Of a DNA stretch of 64,000 nt, positions 33,701-40,106 are shown piece by piece. A program made the translations under genes and the position numbers. A model generated the notes under the pieces. That model did no database searches, was not told where the DNA came from, and worked only from the letters and a program-made list of their open reading frames with translations. Origin of the DNA: an uncultured Eggerthella sp. (GTDB lineage Bacteria; Actinomycetota; Coriobacteriia; Coriobacteriales; Eggerthellaceae); assembly GCA_905203045.1 (NCBI GenBank), contig CAJKUH010000001.1:186001-250000 (forward strand), given 5' to 3'. Numbering within the stretch: the first letter of the stretch is position 1; every line of letters begins with the position of its first letter.

Positions 33701-33871
33701 GAGCCCTTGCTCGGTGAAGAATGCATCGGCGGAATTGCGCAGGTCAACGCAGGAAGCGCGCAGCCCGCACACCATGGTTACCCCCAGCGCGCAGATAACC
33801 AGGATGGAAATGAAGCGCTTCTTGCTGTTGGCGATGGTGCGCAGTGTGTCTTTCCGAAATGCCCTGGCCAT
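30767..33871 (-). CDS. FtsX/MacB-type ABC permease with long coiled coil
   Basis: A 1,034-residue permease. An N-terminal helix (residues 18-40) is followed by a large outer domain. Residues about 230-510 form a continuous coiled coil rich in Q, A, S and L (such as QQLRQQEQQLESAQAQIDEG). A first FtsX core (about 525-650, with LVEEERGLIGTYKSLGYSNG) and a second FtsX core at the C-terminus follow, the latter containing ERTRELATIKVLGFRKREV. The pair encodes an exporter or mechanotransmission machine like MacB or FtsX rather than an importer. It starts 6 bases after the ATPase stop. Substrate unknown. Confidence 0.9.
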   Translation of the reverse strand: MARAFRKDTLRTIANSKKRFISILVICALGVTMVCGLRASCVDLRNSADAFFTEQGLYDACVQSTLGLTEEDVSAICALDDVADAEGTWEETTYTPLGQKRASVGVKALSQRGFNMPKVVQGTLPTSENEVAVTENYLTDSGLSLGDTVTLEPAGTEVFKRAEYTITASVIDPTELTNPNGSIAVRASASPDYSFFVTPDAVCAEAFTAVYVRANSAAKSFTPEYAAVLDNLTEELEGIKEQREEARTQSIRQEALDQIAEAERDTDSQLADAQQKIDSAQGTLDSGKAELSANKKKLAANESTLSQSEQQLRQQEQQLESAQAQIDEGYRSIAAAQKQLDQGRAQANASCDDAAAQVKAALAAGALTEEEAAAQLAAIEAQRAQTLGELDARAKQLAAAKQELDTQAGQVSAGKKAIAQGWSQLSSGKQQLQQGKRQLSAAQEQLAQGQSELNEQRSQFENSKAEAQAKFEDARNEANSLESARWYVQTRESNAGYASVESDASSIEAIGLVFPAVFIVVAVLIALTTITRLVEEERGLIGTYKSLGYSNGAILGKYLFYALSACLLGGIVGEFCGFVLFPAFLFTVFQMMYLLPTYLLSFDTPYGIGSLLFFFAGIVGAAVFACRAELKQTPATLMRPKAPRSGSRILLERIPFIWKRLAFLDKVTARNLLRYKKRFFMTVFGIMGCMALLICGFAIKDSVHALSPMQYGTIYRYDALAITTTDNFSACETLLEESNEVSQLQEVAVDSVTLTANDDDEALQLFVLPDDADLSSYVTLKDGSDALSLSNDGMVLTRNAAELLGVGAGDTVHLKTSSLDEASVPLASVADNYLGNAAYLTQSAYQQLFGNDVQPNGFYLLLSGTDDEKEAFADTLAENSDFLSVSSTQQMNDEFAQSFDLINAIVYVIVLLAAALAFVVLFTLSTTNISERTRELATIKVLGFRKREVNHYVNKETVLLTAIGMVLGIPAGYAFSHMLTYVLKMPSIYFAVTIEPISYVYACALTLLFAFIVALLSNRSLAKINMIEALKSIE

Positions 33872-33877
33872 GAGTGC

Positions 33878-34579
33878 CTACCATTCGATTTCTGCGATGG
33901 GCACGGGGTGGTCGTTCACTTCGATGCTGGTTACGCGGCCGCTGTTCATACGGATAACGCGGTCGGCCATGGGCGCCAGCGCGGCGTTGTGCGTGATGAT
34001 TAGCGCGGTGATGCGCGACGTACGGCAGGTGTCTTGCAGTAGCTGCAGAATCTGCTTGCCGGTGCGGTAGTCGAGTGCGCCGGTGGGTTCGTCGCATAAA
34101 AGAAGCTTGGGGTTCTTTGCCAGCGCGCGGGCAATGGCCACACGCTGCTGCTCGCCGCCGGAAAGTTGGGCGGGGAAGTTGTCAAGGCGTTTTCCCAAGC
34201 CGACGTTGCGCAGTGTTTCGGCGGCATCAAGCGAATCGGGGCAAATCTGCGAAGCCAGCTCCACGTTTTCCAAAGCGGTAAGGTTGGGCACCAGATTGTA
34301 GAACTGGAACACGAAGCCGACCGCGGCGCGGCGGTATTCGACCAACTGCGCTTCGGTGCTGCAGGCGATGTCTTGCCCGTCGATGAAGACGTTTCCGCTG
34401 GTGGCGGAATCCATGCCACCCAGAATATTCAAAGCGGTGGTTTTGCCTGCGCCCGATGCGCCTAGGATAACGGCCAGCTCGCCCTTTTCGACGGAAAACG
34501 AGGCCCCGTCAAGCGCCCTGATTTCGGCCGCACCCGACCCGTACTGCTTAACAACGTTGTTGAATTCGATGTACGACAT
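33878..34579 (-). CDS. ABC transporter ATPase, MacB/LolD type
   Basis: A 233-residue ATPase. The Walker A is [14 protein letters not shown], the signature is [15 protein letters not shown], and the Walker B is [20 protein letters not shown], the last being diagnostic of the MacB/LolD/FtsE branch. The switch histidine is in [10 protein letters not shown]. The ATG at 34579 is preceded by AAGGGG; longer readings upstream have no ribosome site. It is followed immediately by the large FtsX-type permease. Confidence 0.93.
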   Translation of the reverse strand: MSYIEFNNVVKQYGSGAAEIRALDGASFSVEKGELAVILGASGAGKTTALNILGGMDSATSGNVFIDGQDIACSTEAQLVEYRRAAVGFVFQFYNLVPNLTALENVELASQICPDSLDAAETLRNVGLGKRLDNFPAQLSGGEQQRVAIARALAKNPKLLLCDEPTGALDYRTGKQILQLLQDTCRTSRITALIITHNAALAPMADRVIRMNSGRVTSIEVNDHPVPIAEIEW

Positions 34580-34673
34580 GGCGGCCCCTTGCCTCGCAGG
34601 CTGCGAAGGGCAAAGCGACGCTTTTCGCAAACGGGGTTGCAAAAGCCGTGCATCTGACCTTCGCCTTTAACTT

Positions 34674-34701
34674 AGTATACGGGAAATACCTGCCTATACA
34701 A
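34674..34701 (-). promoter_or_regulatory. promoter of the ABC exporter operon
   Basis: On the minus strand TTGTAT (34701-34696), a 16-base spacer and TATACT (34679-34674), about 95 bases before the ATPase start. Confidence 0.6.
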
Positions 34702-34702
34702 G

Positions 34703-34730
34703 AAAAGCCCCAGCGGGTGCTGGGGCTTTT
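34703..34730 (-). terminator. terminator of hsp20
   Basis: AAGCCCCAGC and GCTGGGGCTT form a perfect 10-bp stem with a GGGT loop; T-rich on both sides. It ends the leftward hsp20 transcript and lies just upstream of the ABC promoter. Confidence 0.9.
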
Positions 34731-34780
34731 GGCGCCGTGCTATGCGGTTCGAGTGATTGCGTTAGGAAAGAGGCACGCAA

Positions 34781-35221
34781 TTAGTCGATGGCGATGAGGC
34801 GCTTGCGATCTTCAGGCTTGGGCAATTCCTTCTTGGGGACGTTGATCTTCAAGATGCCGTTTTCGAACTTAGCGGAAATGTCGTCTTCGGAAACGTCTTC
34901 GCCTACGTAGAAGCTACGACGGCACGAACCAACGAAGCGCTCTTTGCGGAGGAAGGTGCCTTCTTCGTCCTTGTCTTCCTTTTCATCCTTGGTGTGGGCG
35001 TTAATGGTGAGGTAACCCTCGTTGAGCTCTACCTCAACGTTTTCCTTTTCGAAGCCAGGCAAGTCTACATCGAGTTCGTAAGCCTTGTCGGTTTCCTTAA
35101 CGTCGGTCTTCATCAAGGAAGCGTTGGTCTTCGGCGCAGGCTCGGTTCCGAAGAAACCGAAATCGAACGGATCGCTCATGAAATCATTGAAGAAGTTCCT
35201 GCGTGCCAACATAACTATCAT
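34781..35221 (-). CDS. small heat shock protein, Hsp20 family
   Basis: A 146-residue alpha-crystallin-type holdase that binds unfolding proteins. The crystallin domain runs from about residue 35 to 130, with YELDVDLPGFEKENVEVELN, the AHTKDEKEDKD loop, GTFLRKERFVGSCRRSFYVG and the conserved GILKINVPKKE near the C-terminus. A DRKRLIAID tail follows. The start at 35221 (MIVMLARRNFF) has AAGGAAAG; a second methionine three codons on is possible. A perfect CIRCE operator lies 96 bases upstream, so HrcA control is expected. Confidence 0.94.
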   Translation of the reverse strand: MIVMLARRNFFNDFMSDPFDFGFFGTEPAPKTNASLMKTDVKETDKAYELDVDLPGFEKENVEVELNEGYLTINAHTKDEKEDKDEEGTFLRKERFVGSCRRSFYVGEDVSEDDISAKFENGILKINVPKKELPKPEDRKRLIAID

Positions 35222-35316
35222 CTTCTTTCCTTGCCGCGCCCGGGTATGTTGGCTCTTTTTCGATGCCCTGGGCAACGGCCCTTGTTTCTTTTGACAACTG
35301 TTATAGTAGTCGCTTT

Positions 35317-35343
35317 TTAGCACTCGTAAAGCCAGAGTGCTAA
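35317..35343. promoter_or_regulatory. CIRCE operator (HrcA site)
   Basis: TTAGCACTC (35317-35325), nine-base spacer, GAGTGCTAA (35335-35343): an exact match to the CIRCE consensus. It lies in the 5' region of the leftward hsp20 gene. CIRCE is better known upstream of groESL and dnaK. Confidence 0.95.
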
Positions 35344-35553
35344 TTGGGTACCGTTCTGTAACCTTTTATAAGGTTATCTAAGTGCAGTATTGTTAGATTC
35401 TTATAGTCCGCTGCGTTGACCTGGTGAAATACATGTGACGAAACCAGCTATTTGAGCGTCCAGCGAGTGCTACCTGTTTATCTGATGCGCTCTTGGTGCG
35501 CTTTTTGCCGAATTGCGCCAGATAGGGGATGGAAGGCTTGCTACTATTCGCTC

Positions 35554-36921
35554 ATGCGAAACCGTCCAACACCCCGCTCTTCGCGAAAGGATGGTGGCGA
35601 GGAAGCGAACCCTTCCCGTTCCAGCCGTTCGTGTGCCCAAGGTGCGCGTGCCAGCAAAGCGCATACAGGATCTGCGCGCTCTTTTTCGCAGGCAAGCGAA
35701 CGCCGAAGCAGGCATGCCCGCCAGCTGGGCAAGAGCACTGCGCGCGTCAAGCGGGGAGCGCAAGCCCGCCGAAACCAAGGTTTGGGCTCTTCGTGGGCGG
35801 CTGGCCGCGCCGAGGGTTCCTCGTGGCCGTTTGCCACGGCGCTGCCGCTGGTGGGCGTTGTTTCCGTGGTTGTCCTTGCGGTGGTCCTGGTGATGGCGGT
35901 CAAGTCGTGTTCGACCCCTGCTGGCGCTCCTGAAGAAGAGCAGGCGGCAGAAGAGCCTGTCACCCCGATTGTGGTTAACTACACGCCTTCTCTTGAAAGC
36001 ATCGACGGCGTTTCCGACCCGGGCACCGTTGTTCAAGGCGCCTTTCTTGCCAATGCCGACGCTAGCTATGCTCCGCAGCTTTCCGACGAAGGCGTCAGGG
36101 AAGTGCAGAACGCCGTTTCGGCCATCACCGACGAAGGCAAAACGGTAGGGTTCGCGTTCTTCAACACGGAAACGGGCAAGGGCTATGTTTGCAACCTTGA
36201 CCAGCGTGTTTACGGTGCCTCATCGTTCAAGGGACCCGTTTTGATATACGGCTGCCAGCAGGCAATAGAAACGGGCAAAACCAGCATTTCCCATGTGAAT
36301 GCGAATGCCCAGGACGCCATCGTCAACTCCGACAACAACTCGTACCGCCACCTGCGCCGCACCTTCGAAAACGTGGCAGCAGAGCCGCTTTCCGCGTGGC
36401 TTTCCTCCCTGAACGTTTCAAGCTCGCTTGCCGACGACACCTCGTTTCCGCACTATTCGGCGCGCGAATCGCTGAAACTGTGGATGAATACCTATTTATA
36501 TTTGAGCTCTTCCAGCTCAAGCCAGGAAGTAACCCAATGGGCAAAGCAGCTGTTTTCCAGCACCACGGTTTCCATGATTCGCAGCGGAATCGACCCGGCT
36601 TCCGACCCGCTTGGCGTCGAGAACATCCAAAGCGTTTCCCGCGAATTGCAGGGGGCTGTGTTGGGGAAGCTGAAAACGACGGAAGTTGGTACAGCGAAGG
36701 ACGCGCAGACGCAGGCTTCGAGCACGGTAGTGGTGTACGACAAGGCTGGCTGGATCAACGGGACTGACGACGATGCGGTGTGCGATGCCGGCATCGTCGA
36801 GGAAAACGGCACGTCGTACCTTATTACTGTCATGACCAACTTGGCGGACAGCGCCAGCAGCCGTGCCAAGGTAAGCGACGTGGCCGCGGTCTTATGGGAA
36901 CAGCGCGATTCGCTGATGTAA
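35554..36921 (+). CDS. membrane-anchored beta-lactamase-like serine hydrolase
   Basis: A 455-residue protein. A long basic, Ser/Arg-rich N-terminus (about 1-90) precedes one membrane helix (LPLVGVVSVVVLAVVLVMAV, about 95-115). The outer domain has the serine penicillin-recognising motifs: SSFK near residue 222 (SxxK), SDNNS about 35 residues later (SDN), and DKAGW near the C-terminus in place of KTG. It resembles class A beta-lactamase-like proteins of actinobacteria that may act on peptidoglycan or be inactive. The third motif is divergent. The start is uncertain, since no ribosome site precedes the ATG at 35554; a TTG at 35452 would add 34 residues. Confidence 0.75.
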   Translation: MRNRPTPRSSRKDGGEEANPSRSSRSCAQGARASKAHTGSARSFSQASERRSRHARQLGKSTARVKRGAQARRNQGLGSSWAAGRAEGSSWPFATALPLVGVVSVVVLAVVLVMAVKSCSTPAGAPEEEQAAEEPVTPIVVNYTPSLESIDGVSDPGTVVQGAFLANADASYAPQLSDEGVREVQNAVSAITDEGKTVGFAFFNTETGKGYVCNLDQRVYGASSFKGPVLIYGCQQAIETGKTSISHVNANAQDAIVNSDNNSYRHLRRTFENVAAEPLSAWLSSLNVSSSLADDTSFPHYSARESLKLWMNTYLYLSSSSSSQEVTQWAKQLFSSTTVSMIRSGIDPASDPLGVENIQSVSRELQGAVLGKLKTTEVGTAKDAQTQASSTVVVYDKAGWINGTDDDAVCDAGIVEENGTSYLITVMTNLADSASSRAKVSDVAAVLWEQRDSLM

Positions 36922-36948
36922 CAAAAAGGGGACAGTCCCCTTTTTGTC
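36921..36948 (+). terminator. terminator of the serine hydrolase gene
   Basis: ACAAAAAGGGGAC and GTCCCCTTTTTGT pair closely, with a built-in T run directly after the stop codon. Confidence 0.9.
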
Positions 36949-37005
36949 ATTCTCTGAAGAAAACGTGAATATTTGTGAAAAGGGGCAAATCCGCCGTGCT
37001 TCCAA

Positions 37006-37035
37006 TTGACGAGGGTCGCGCGCGCACGATAAACT
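37006..37035 (+). promoter_or_regulatory. promoter of rplM-rpsI
   Basis: TTGACG (37006-37011) and GATAAA/TAAACT (37028-37035) at 16-18 bases. The leader to rplM would be about 200 bases, long enough for a ribosomal-protein autoregulatory structure, though I could not match a known L13 leader. Confidence 0.5.
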
Positions 37036-37241
37036 GCAAAAGTTCGCTTTCAAAAGCCCCGTACATGCTTGCGATTCGAACTCTTTCCTAGCGGGAAGCG
37101 TCCCTGCGCCGGCCAAGCTGGTCCAGAGCTTTTCGGCAGCACCGTTTCACGTGTGGGGAAGAGATGCGGAGTAGGATCCCGCGCCTCGGATTGGCAGCAA
37201 CTTTTGAAAAACGACACTTGTTACTTTATTGGAGGAACACT

Positions 37242-37679
37242 GTGAAGACCTATTACGCAAAGCCCAACGAAGTTGAGCGCGAATGGCTTCTCATCGACGC
37301 AAAGGACCAGGTTCTGGGCCGCGTCGCTTCGAAGGCCGCTCACATTCTTAAGGGTAAGCACAAGCCCACCTACACGCCTCACGTTGACACCGGCGACTTC
37401 GTCGTAATCATCAACGCTGACAAGATCAAGATCACTGGCGTTAAGGCTACCAGCAAGGAATACTATCGTCACAGCGGTTATCCCGGCGGCCTGAAGTGCG
37501 AAACCTTCCAGGAAGCTATGCAGAAGCATCCCGAGCGCGTTATCGAGCACGCAGTTAAGGGCATGCTCCCCAAGAACACGCTCGGTCGTGCAATGGGCAT
37601 GAAGCTCAAGGTTTACGCTGGCGCAGAGCATCCGCATGCAGCGCAGCAGCCCCGCGAGATCAAGATGGAGGATAACTAA
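37242..37679 (+). CDS. rplM: 50S ribosomal protein L13
   Basis: A 145-residue protein that binds 23S rRNA early in large-subunit assembly. Typical features are [43 protein letters not shown], the [17 protein letters not shown] stretch and [20 protein letters not shown]. The start is a GTG at 37242 with an excellent TTGGAGGAAC before it. It shares one base with the rpsI start (TAATG), the usual L13-S9 pairing. Confidence 0.97.
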   Translation: MKTYYAKPNEVEREWLLIDAKDQVLGRVASKAAHILKGKHKPTYTPHVDTGDFVVIINADKIKITGVKATSKEYYRHSGYPGGLKCETFQEAMQKHPERVIEHAVKGMLPKNTLGRAMGMKLKVYAGAEHPHAAQQPREIKMEDN

Positions 37680-38071
37680 TGGCAGGCGAAGCAATGTATT
37701 ACGGCACCGGCCGTCGCAAGAACGCTGTTGCTCGCGTTCGCATCGTTCCCGGCACCGGCAAGGTAACCGTTAACGGTCGCGAAGGTGTTGAGTTCTTCGG
37801 CCGTCAGGCTCTTCTCGACTACGCAACCACTCCGTTCGTTGTAACCGACACCAAGGGTCACTTCGACGTAATCGCTCGCTGCAATGGCGGCGGCGTTTCC
37901 GGTCAGGCTGGCGCTCTGCGCCACGGCATCGCTCGCGCTCTTCTCGAGGCTGGCGACTACCGCGCTGACCTGAAGAAGGCTGGCTACCTCACGCGCGACT
38001 CCCGTATGGTTGAGCGCAAGAAGTACGGCCTGAAGAAGGCTCGTAAGCGCCCGCAGTTCTCGAAGCGCTAG
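37679..38071 (+). CDS. rpsI: 30S ribosomal protein S9
   Basis: A 130-residue protein of the small-subunit head whose basic C-terminal tail reaches the P-site tRNA. Features are [23 protein letters not shown], the [21 protein letters not shown] core and the tail [17 protein letters not shown]. Translationally coupled to rplM. The sequence after its stop contains no ordinary terminator but runs into the first of two repeated hairpin-rich units. Confidence 0.97.
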   Translation: MAGEAMYYGTGRRKNAVARVRIVPGTGKVTVNGREGVEFFGRQALLDYATTPFVVTDTKGHFDVIARCNGGGVSGQAGALRHGIARALLEAGDYRADLKKAGYLTRDSRMVERKKYGLKKARKRPQFSKR

Positions 38072-38110
38072 TCGGTTTGTTTTGGGCGGCATCTTGCCGC
38101 TCCAAGATTT

Positions 38111-38237
38111 GGACATGAACCTAAGTTCTATTTACCAAATCTTTCACGGCAATCTGCTTGCCCAAGAACAAACCTTGGTAGCGCTTCGAACGCAAGCGCT
38201 GCATTCCGGGGCTCCCGCATGGGAGCCCTTTTTGTTT
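38111..38237 (+). ncRNA. candidate structured small RNA, copy A
   Basis: An 88-base unit (38111-38198) recurs almost exactly at 38340. It folds into small hairpins: GAAC-CTAA-GTTC, GGCAA-TCTGC-TTGCC, CAAG-AACAAAC-CTTG and AGCGCTT-CGAACGC-AAGCGCT. It runs into an intrinsic terminator (GGGCTCCC-GCAT-GGGAGCCC then T5, 38209-38233). It begins 39 bases after rpsI, so it may be processed from the rplM-rpsI 3' UTR. A frame MNLSSIYQIFHG... runs through it without a good ribosome site. This is inference from structure and duplication. Confidence 0.55.
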
Positions 38238-38301
38238 CAGCACCCGCTTCCTCACGTGTCCAAAGCACGCTGCGGAGCGGGTGCTTTGCTTTCAGCCTAA
38301 T

Positions 38302-38331
38302 TTGACTCGTCGGAAGGCGCCTGGGTTACCT
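38302..38331 (+). promoter_or_regulatory. promoter for small RNA copy B
   Basis: TTGACT (38302-38307), an 18-base spacer and TTACCT (38326-38331). The predicted start (about 38338-38340) coincides with the first base of the repeated unit. A 10-bp inverted repeat AGCACCCGCT/AGCGGGTGCT (38239-38285) lies between copy A and this promoter. Confidence 0.45.
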
Positions 38332-38339
38332 GGGCCGGC

Positions 38340-38470
38340 GGACATGAACCTAAGTTCTATTTACCGAATCTTTCACGGCAATCTGCTTGCCCAAGAACAA
38401 ACCTTGGTAGCGCTTCGAACGCAAGCGTCACCCTATGGGGCCCCGAAAGGAAGCCCCTTTCTTTTTTCTT
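38340..38470 (+). ncRNA. candidate structured small RNA, copy B
   Basis: This unit differs from copy A at one base in 88 (38137 A against 38366 G). Its own, unrelated terminator follows (GGGGC...GCCCC, 38437-38457, then TTTCTTTTTT). The conservation stops exactly where the terminators begin. That argues the 88 bases are functional, or very recently duplicated. Confidence 0.55.
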
Positions 38471-38607
38471 TGCGCTGCCTTGGCGGACTATTTTTCTGTT
38501 GCCGCAGTTGGGGGAGGGGTGACGTGCCATAATGGAAAAACATGTTATTTTCCGTGGCAAGGTGCGCGGCGCGAAGCGCGCTGCTTGCCTGAAGGGGCGT
38601 TGCGCGT

Positions 38608-40086
38608 ATGAAATCGAAGATCGGTAAGGTAATGGGTCTGGTTCTTTCCGGGGCACTGGCAACGGCGGCGCTCACGGGATGTGCGGGCCAAACCTCCAAG
38701 GTGAAGAAGGTCGATCTTGATCCAAACAATCCCACTTCTATCACGGTATGGCACTACTACAACGGTGCCCAGCAAACGGCGTTCGACAACTTGGTTTCGG
38801 AATTCAACGCAACGGAGGGCAAGAACAAGGGCGTCTACGTCGAAGGCTACAGCCGCGGTTCGGTTGCCGACCTTGAAAAGGCCGTTTCCGATTCCGCATC
38901 CGGCGCCGTGGGTTCAAGCGATTTGCCCGACGTGTTCTCTTCTTATGCCGATACTGCCTACGGTGTGCAGAAAGACGGCAAGCTTGCCGACCTAACGGAG
39001 TACTTTTCCCAGGAAGACTTGAACCAGTACGTTGACTCGTACGTTCAGGAAGGGTACTTCCAGGGCGACGATTCGCTGTACCTGTTCCCGACAGCTAAAT
39101 CAACCGAGCTTATGATGCTGAACAAAACCGACTGGGATGCGTTTGCCCAGGCCACCGGCACCAGCACCGACGAGCTGAAAACCGAAGAGGGCATTGCCGC
39201 AGTTGCGAAGCGTTACTACGAGTGGACCGATGCCCAAACGCCCAACACTCCCAACGATGGTAAGGCGTTCTACGGCCGCGATTCCATGTCGAACTACTTT
39301 GTGGCCGGCATGAAGCAGATGGGCACCGACTTGTTCGAGGTGAAGGACGGCAAGGTAACCGTCAATGCCGACAAGGAAAAGATCCATCGCCTGTGGCAGA
39401 ACTACTATGTCCCCTATGTCAGCGGCTATTACGACAGCGTGGGCAAGTTCCGTTCTGACGACGTGAAAACGGGCGACATCATCGCCTATACCGGCTCTTC
39501 CTCTTCCGCCACGTACTTCCCCGACCAGGTAATAACTGACGAAAGCGCGAAGAGCATCGACTACGAGGTACTGCCTTCGCCCATCATGGAGGGCGGCGAC
39601 AACATCAGCGTTCAGCAGGGCGCTGGCATGGCAGTGACGAAGTCGGACGACCAGCATGAGTATGCGGCATGCGTCTTCTTGAAGTGGTTCACGCAGAAGG
39701 AAAACAACCTGCGCTTCGTAAGCGAATCGGGCTACCTGCCGGTGCGCAAAGACGCCAACAACATGGACGCGTTGGACAAGGTTGTTGCCGACTACCATCT
39801 GAACATCAGCCCGAAAACCTATGATTGCCTTAAGAGCATCCTTGAGAACTTCGACTCGCGCACGTTCTACACGATGAAGACCTTCGATGGCGCCTATTCG
39901 GCCCGCAAGGTGCTTGACTACAACCTTTCCGACAAGGCCAAGGCAGACAAGCAGGCGGTAGACCAGGCAATCGCATCCGGCACTTCGCGCGAAGATGCTC
40001 TTGCCCCTTATACCAGTGATACGGCATTCGACGAATGGTACGACGCTTTCTGCCAGAAGCTGAACAACGCCGCAAGCGCATCGTAG
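38608..40086 (+). CDS. extracellular solute-binding lipoprotein
   Basis: A 492-residue family 1 (sugar-type) binding protein with a lipoprotein signal (GLVLSGALATAALTGCAG, cysteine near residue 25). The mature fold begins TSITVWHYYNGAQQTAFDNL, with VEGYSRGSVADLEKAV and a DLPDVFSSYADTAYG segment. No ABC permease or ATPase genes accompany it. Instead a sensor kinase with an outer ligand domain starts 20 bases downstream, so a periplasmic-type co-receptor role is likely. Its leader carries two hairpins (GGAAAA/TTTTCC and GGCAAG/CTTGCC, 38534-38589) just before the GAAGGGG ribosome site. Confidence 0.9.
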   Translation: MKSKIGKVMGLVLSGALATAALTGCAGQTSKVKKVDLDPNNPTSITVWHYYNGAQQTAFDNLVSEFNATEGKNKGVYVEGYSRGSVADLEKAVSDSASGAVGSSDLPDVFSSYADTAYGVQKDGKLADLTEYFSQEDLNQYVDSYVQEGYFQGDDSLYLFPTAKSTELMMLNKTDWDAFAQATGTSTDELKTEEGIAAVAKRYYEWTDAQTPNTPNDGKAFYGRDSMSNYFVAGMKQMGTDLFEVKDGKVTVNADKEKIHRLWQNYYVPYVSGYYDSVGKFRSDDVKTGDIIAYTGSSSSATYFPDQVITDESAKSIDYEVLPSPIMEGGDNISVQQGAGMAVTKSDDQHEYAACVFLKWFTQKENNLRFVSESGYLPVRKDANNMDALDKVVADYHLNISPKTYDCLKSILENFDSRTFYTMKTFDGAYSARKVLDYNLSDKAKADKQAVDQAIASGTSREDALAPYTSDTAFDEWYDAFCQKLNNAASAS

Positions 40087-40106
40087 CAAGCGAGGCTTGA
40101 GGGGAA

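Noticed and set aside
35346..35354. A further AACGGTACC near hsp20 as a MarR site
   Set aside because: A single nine-base match is about as expected by chance in 64 kb and it lacks the repeated spacing seen at 3334-3414.
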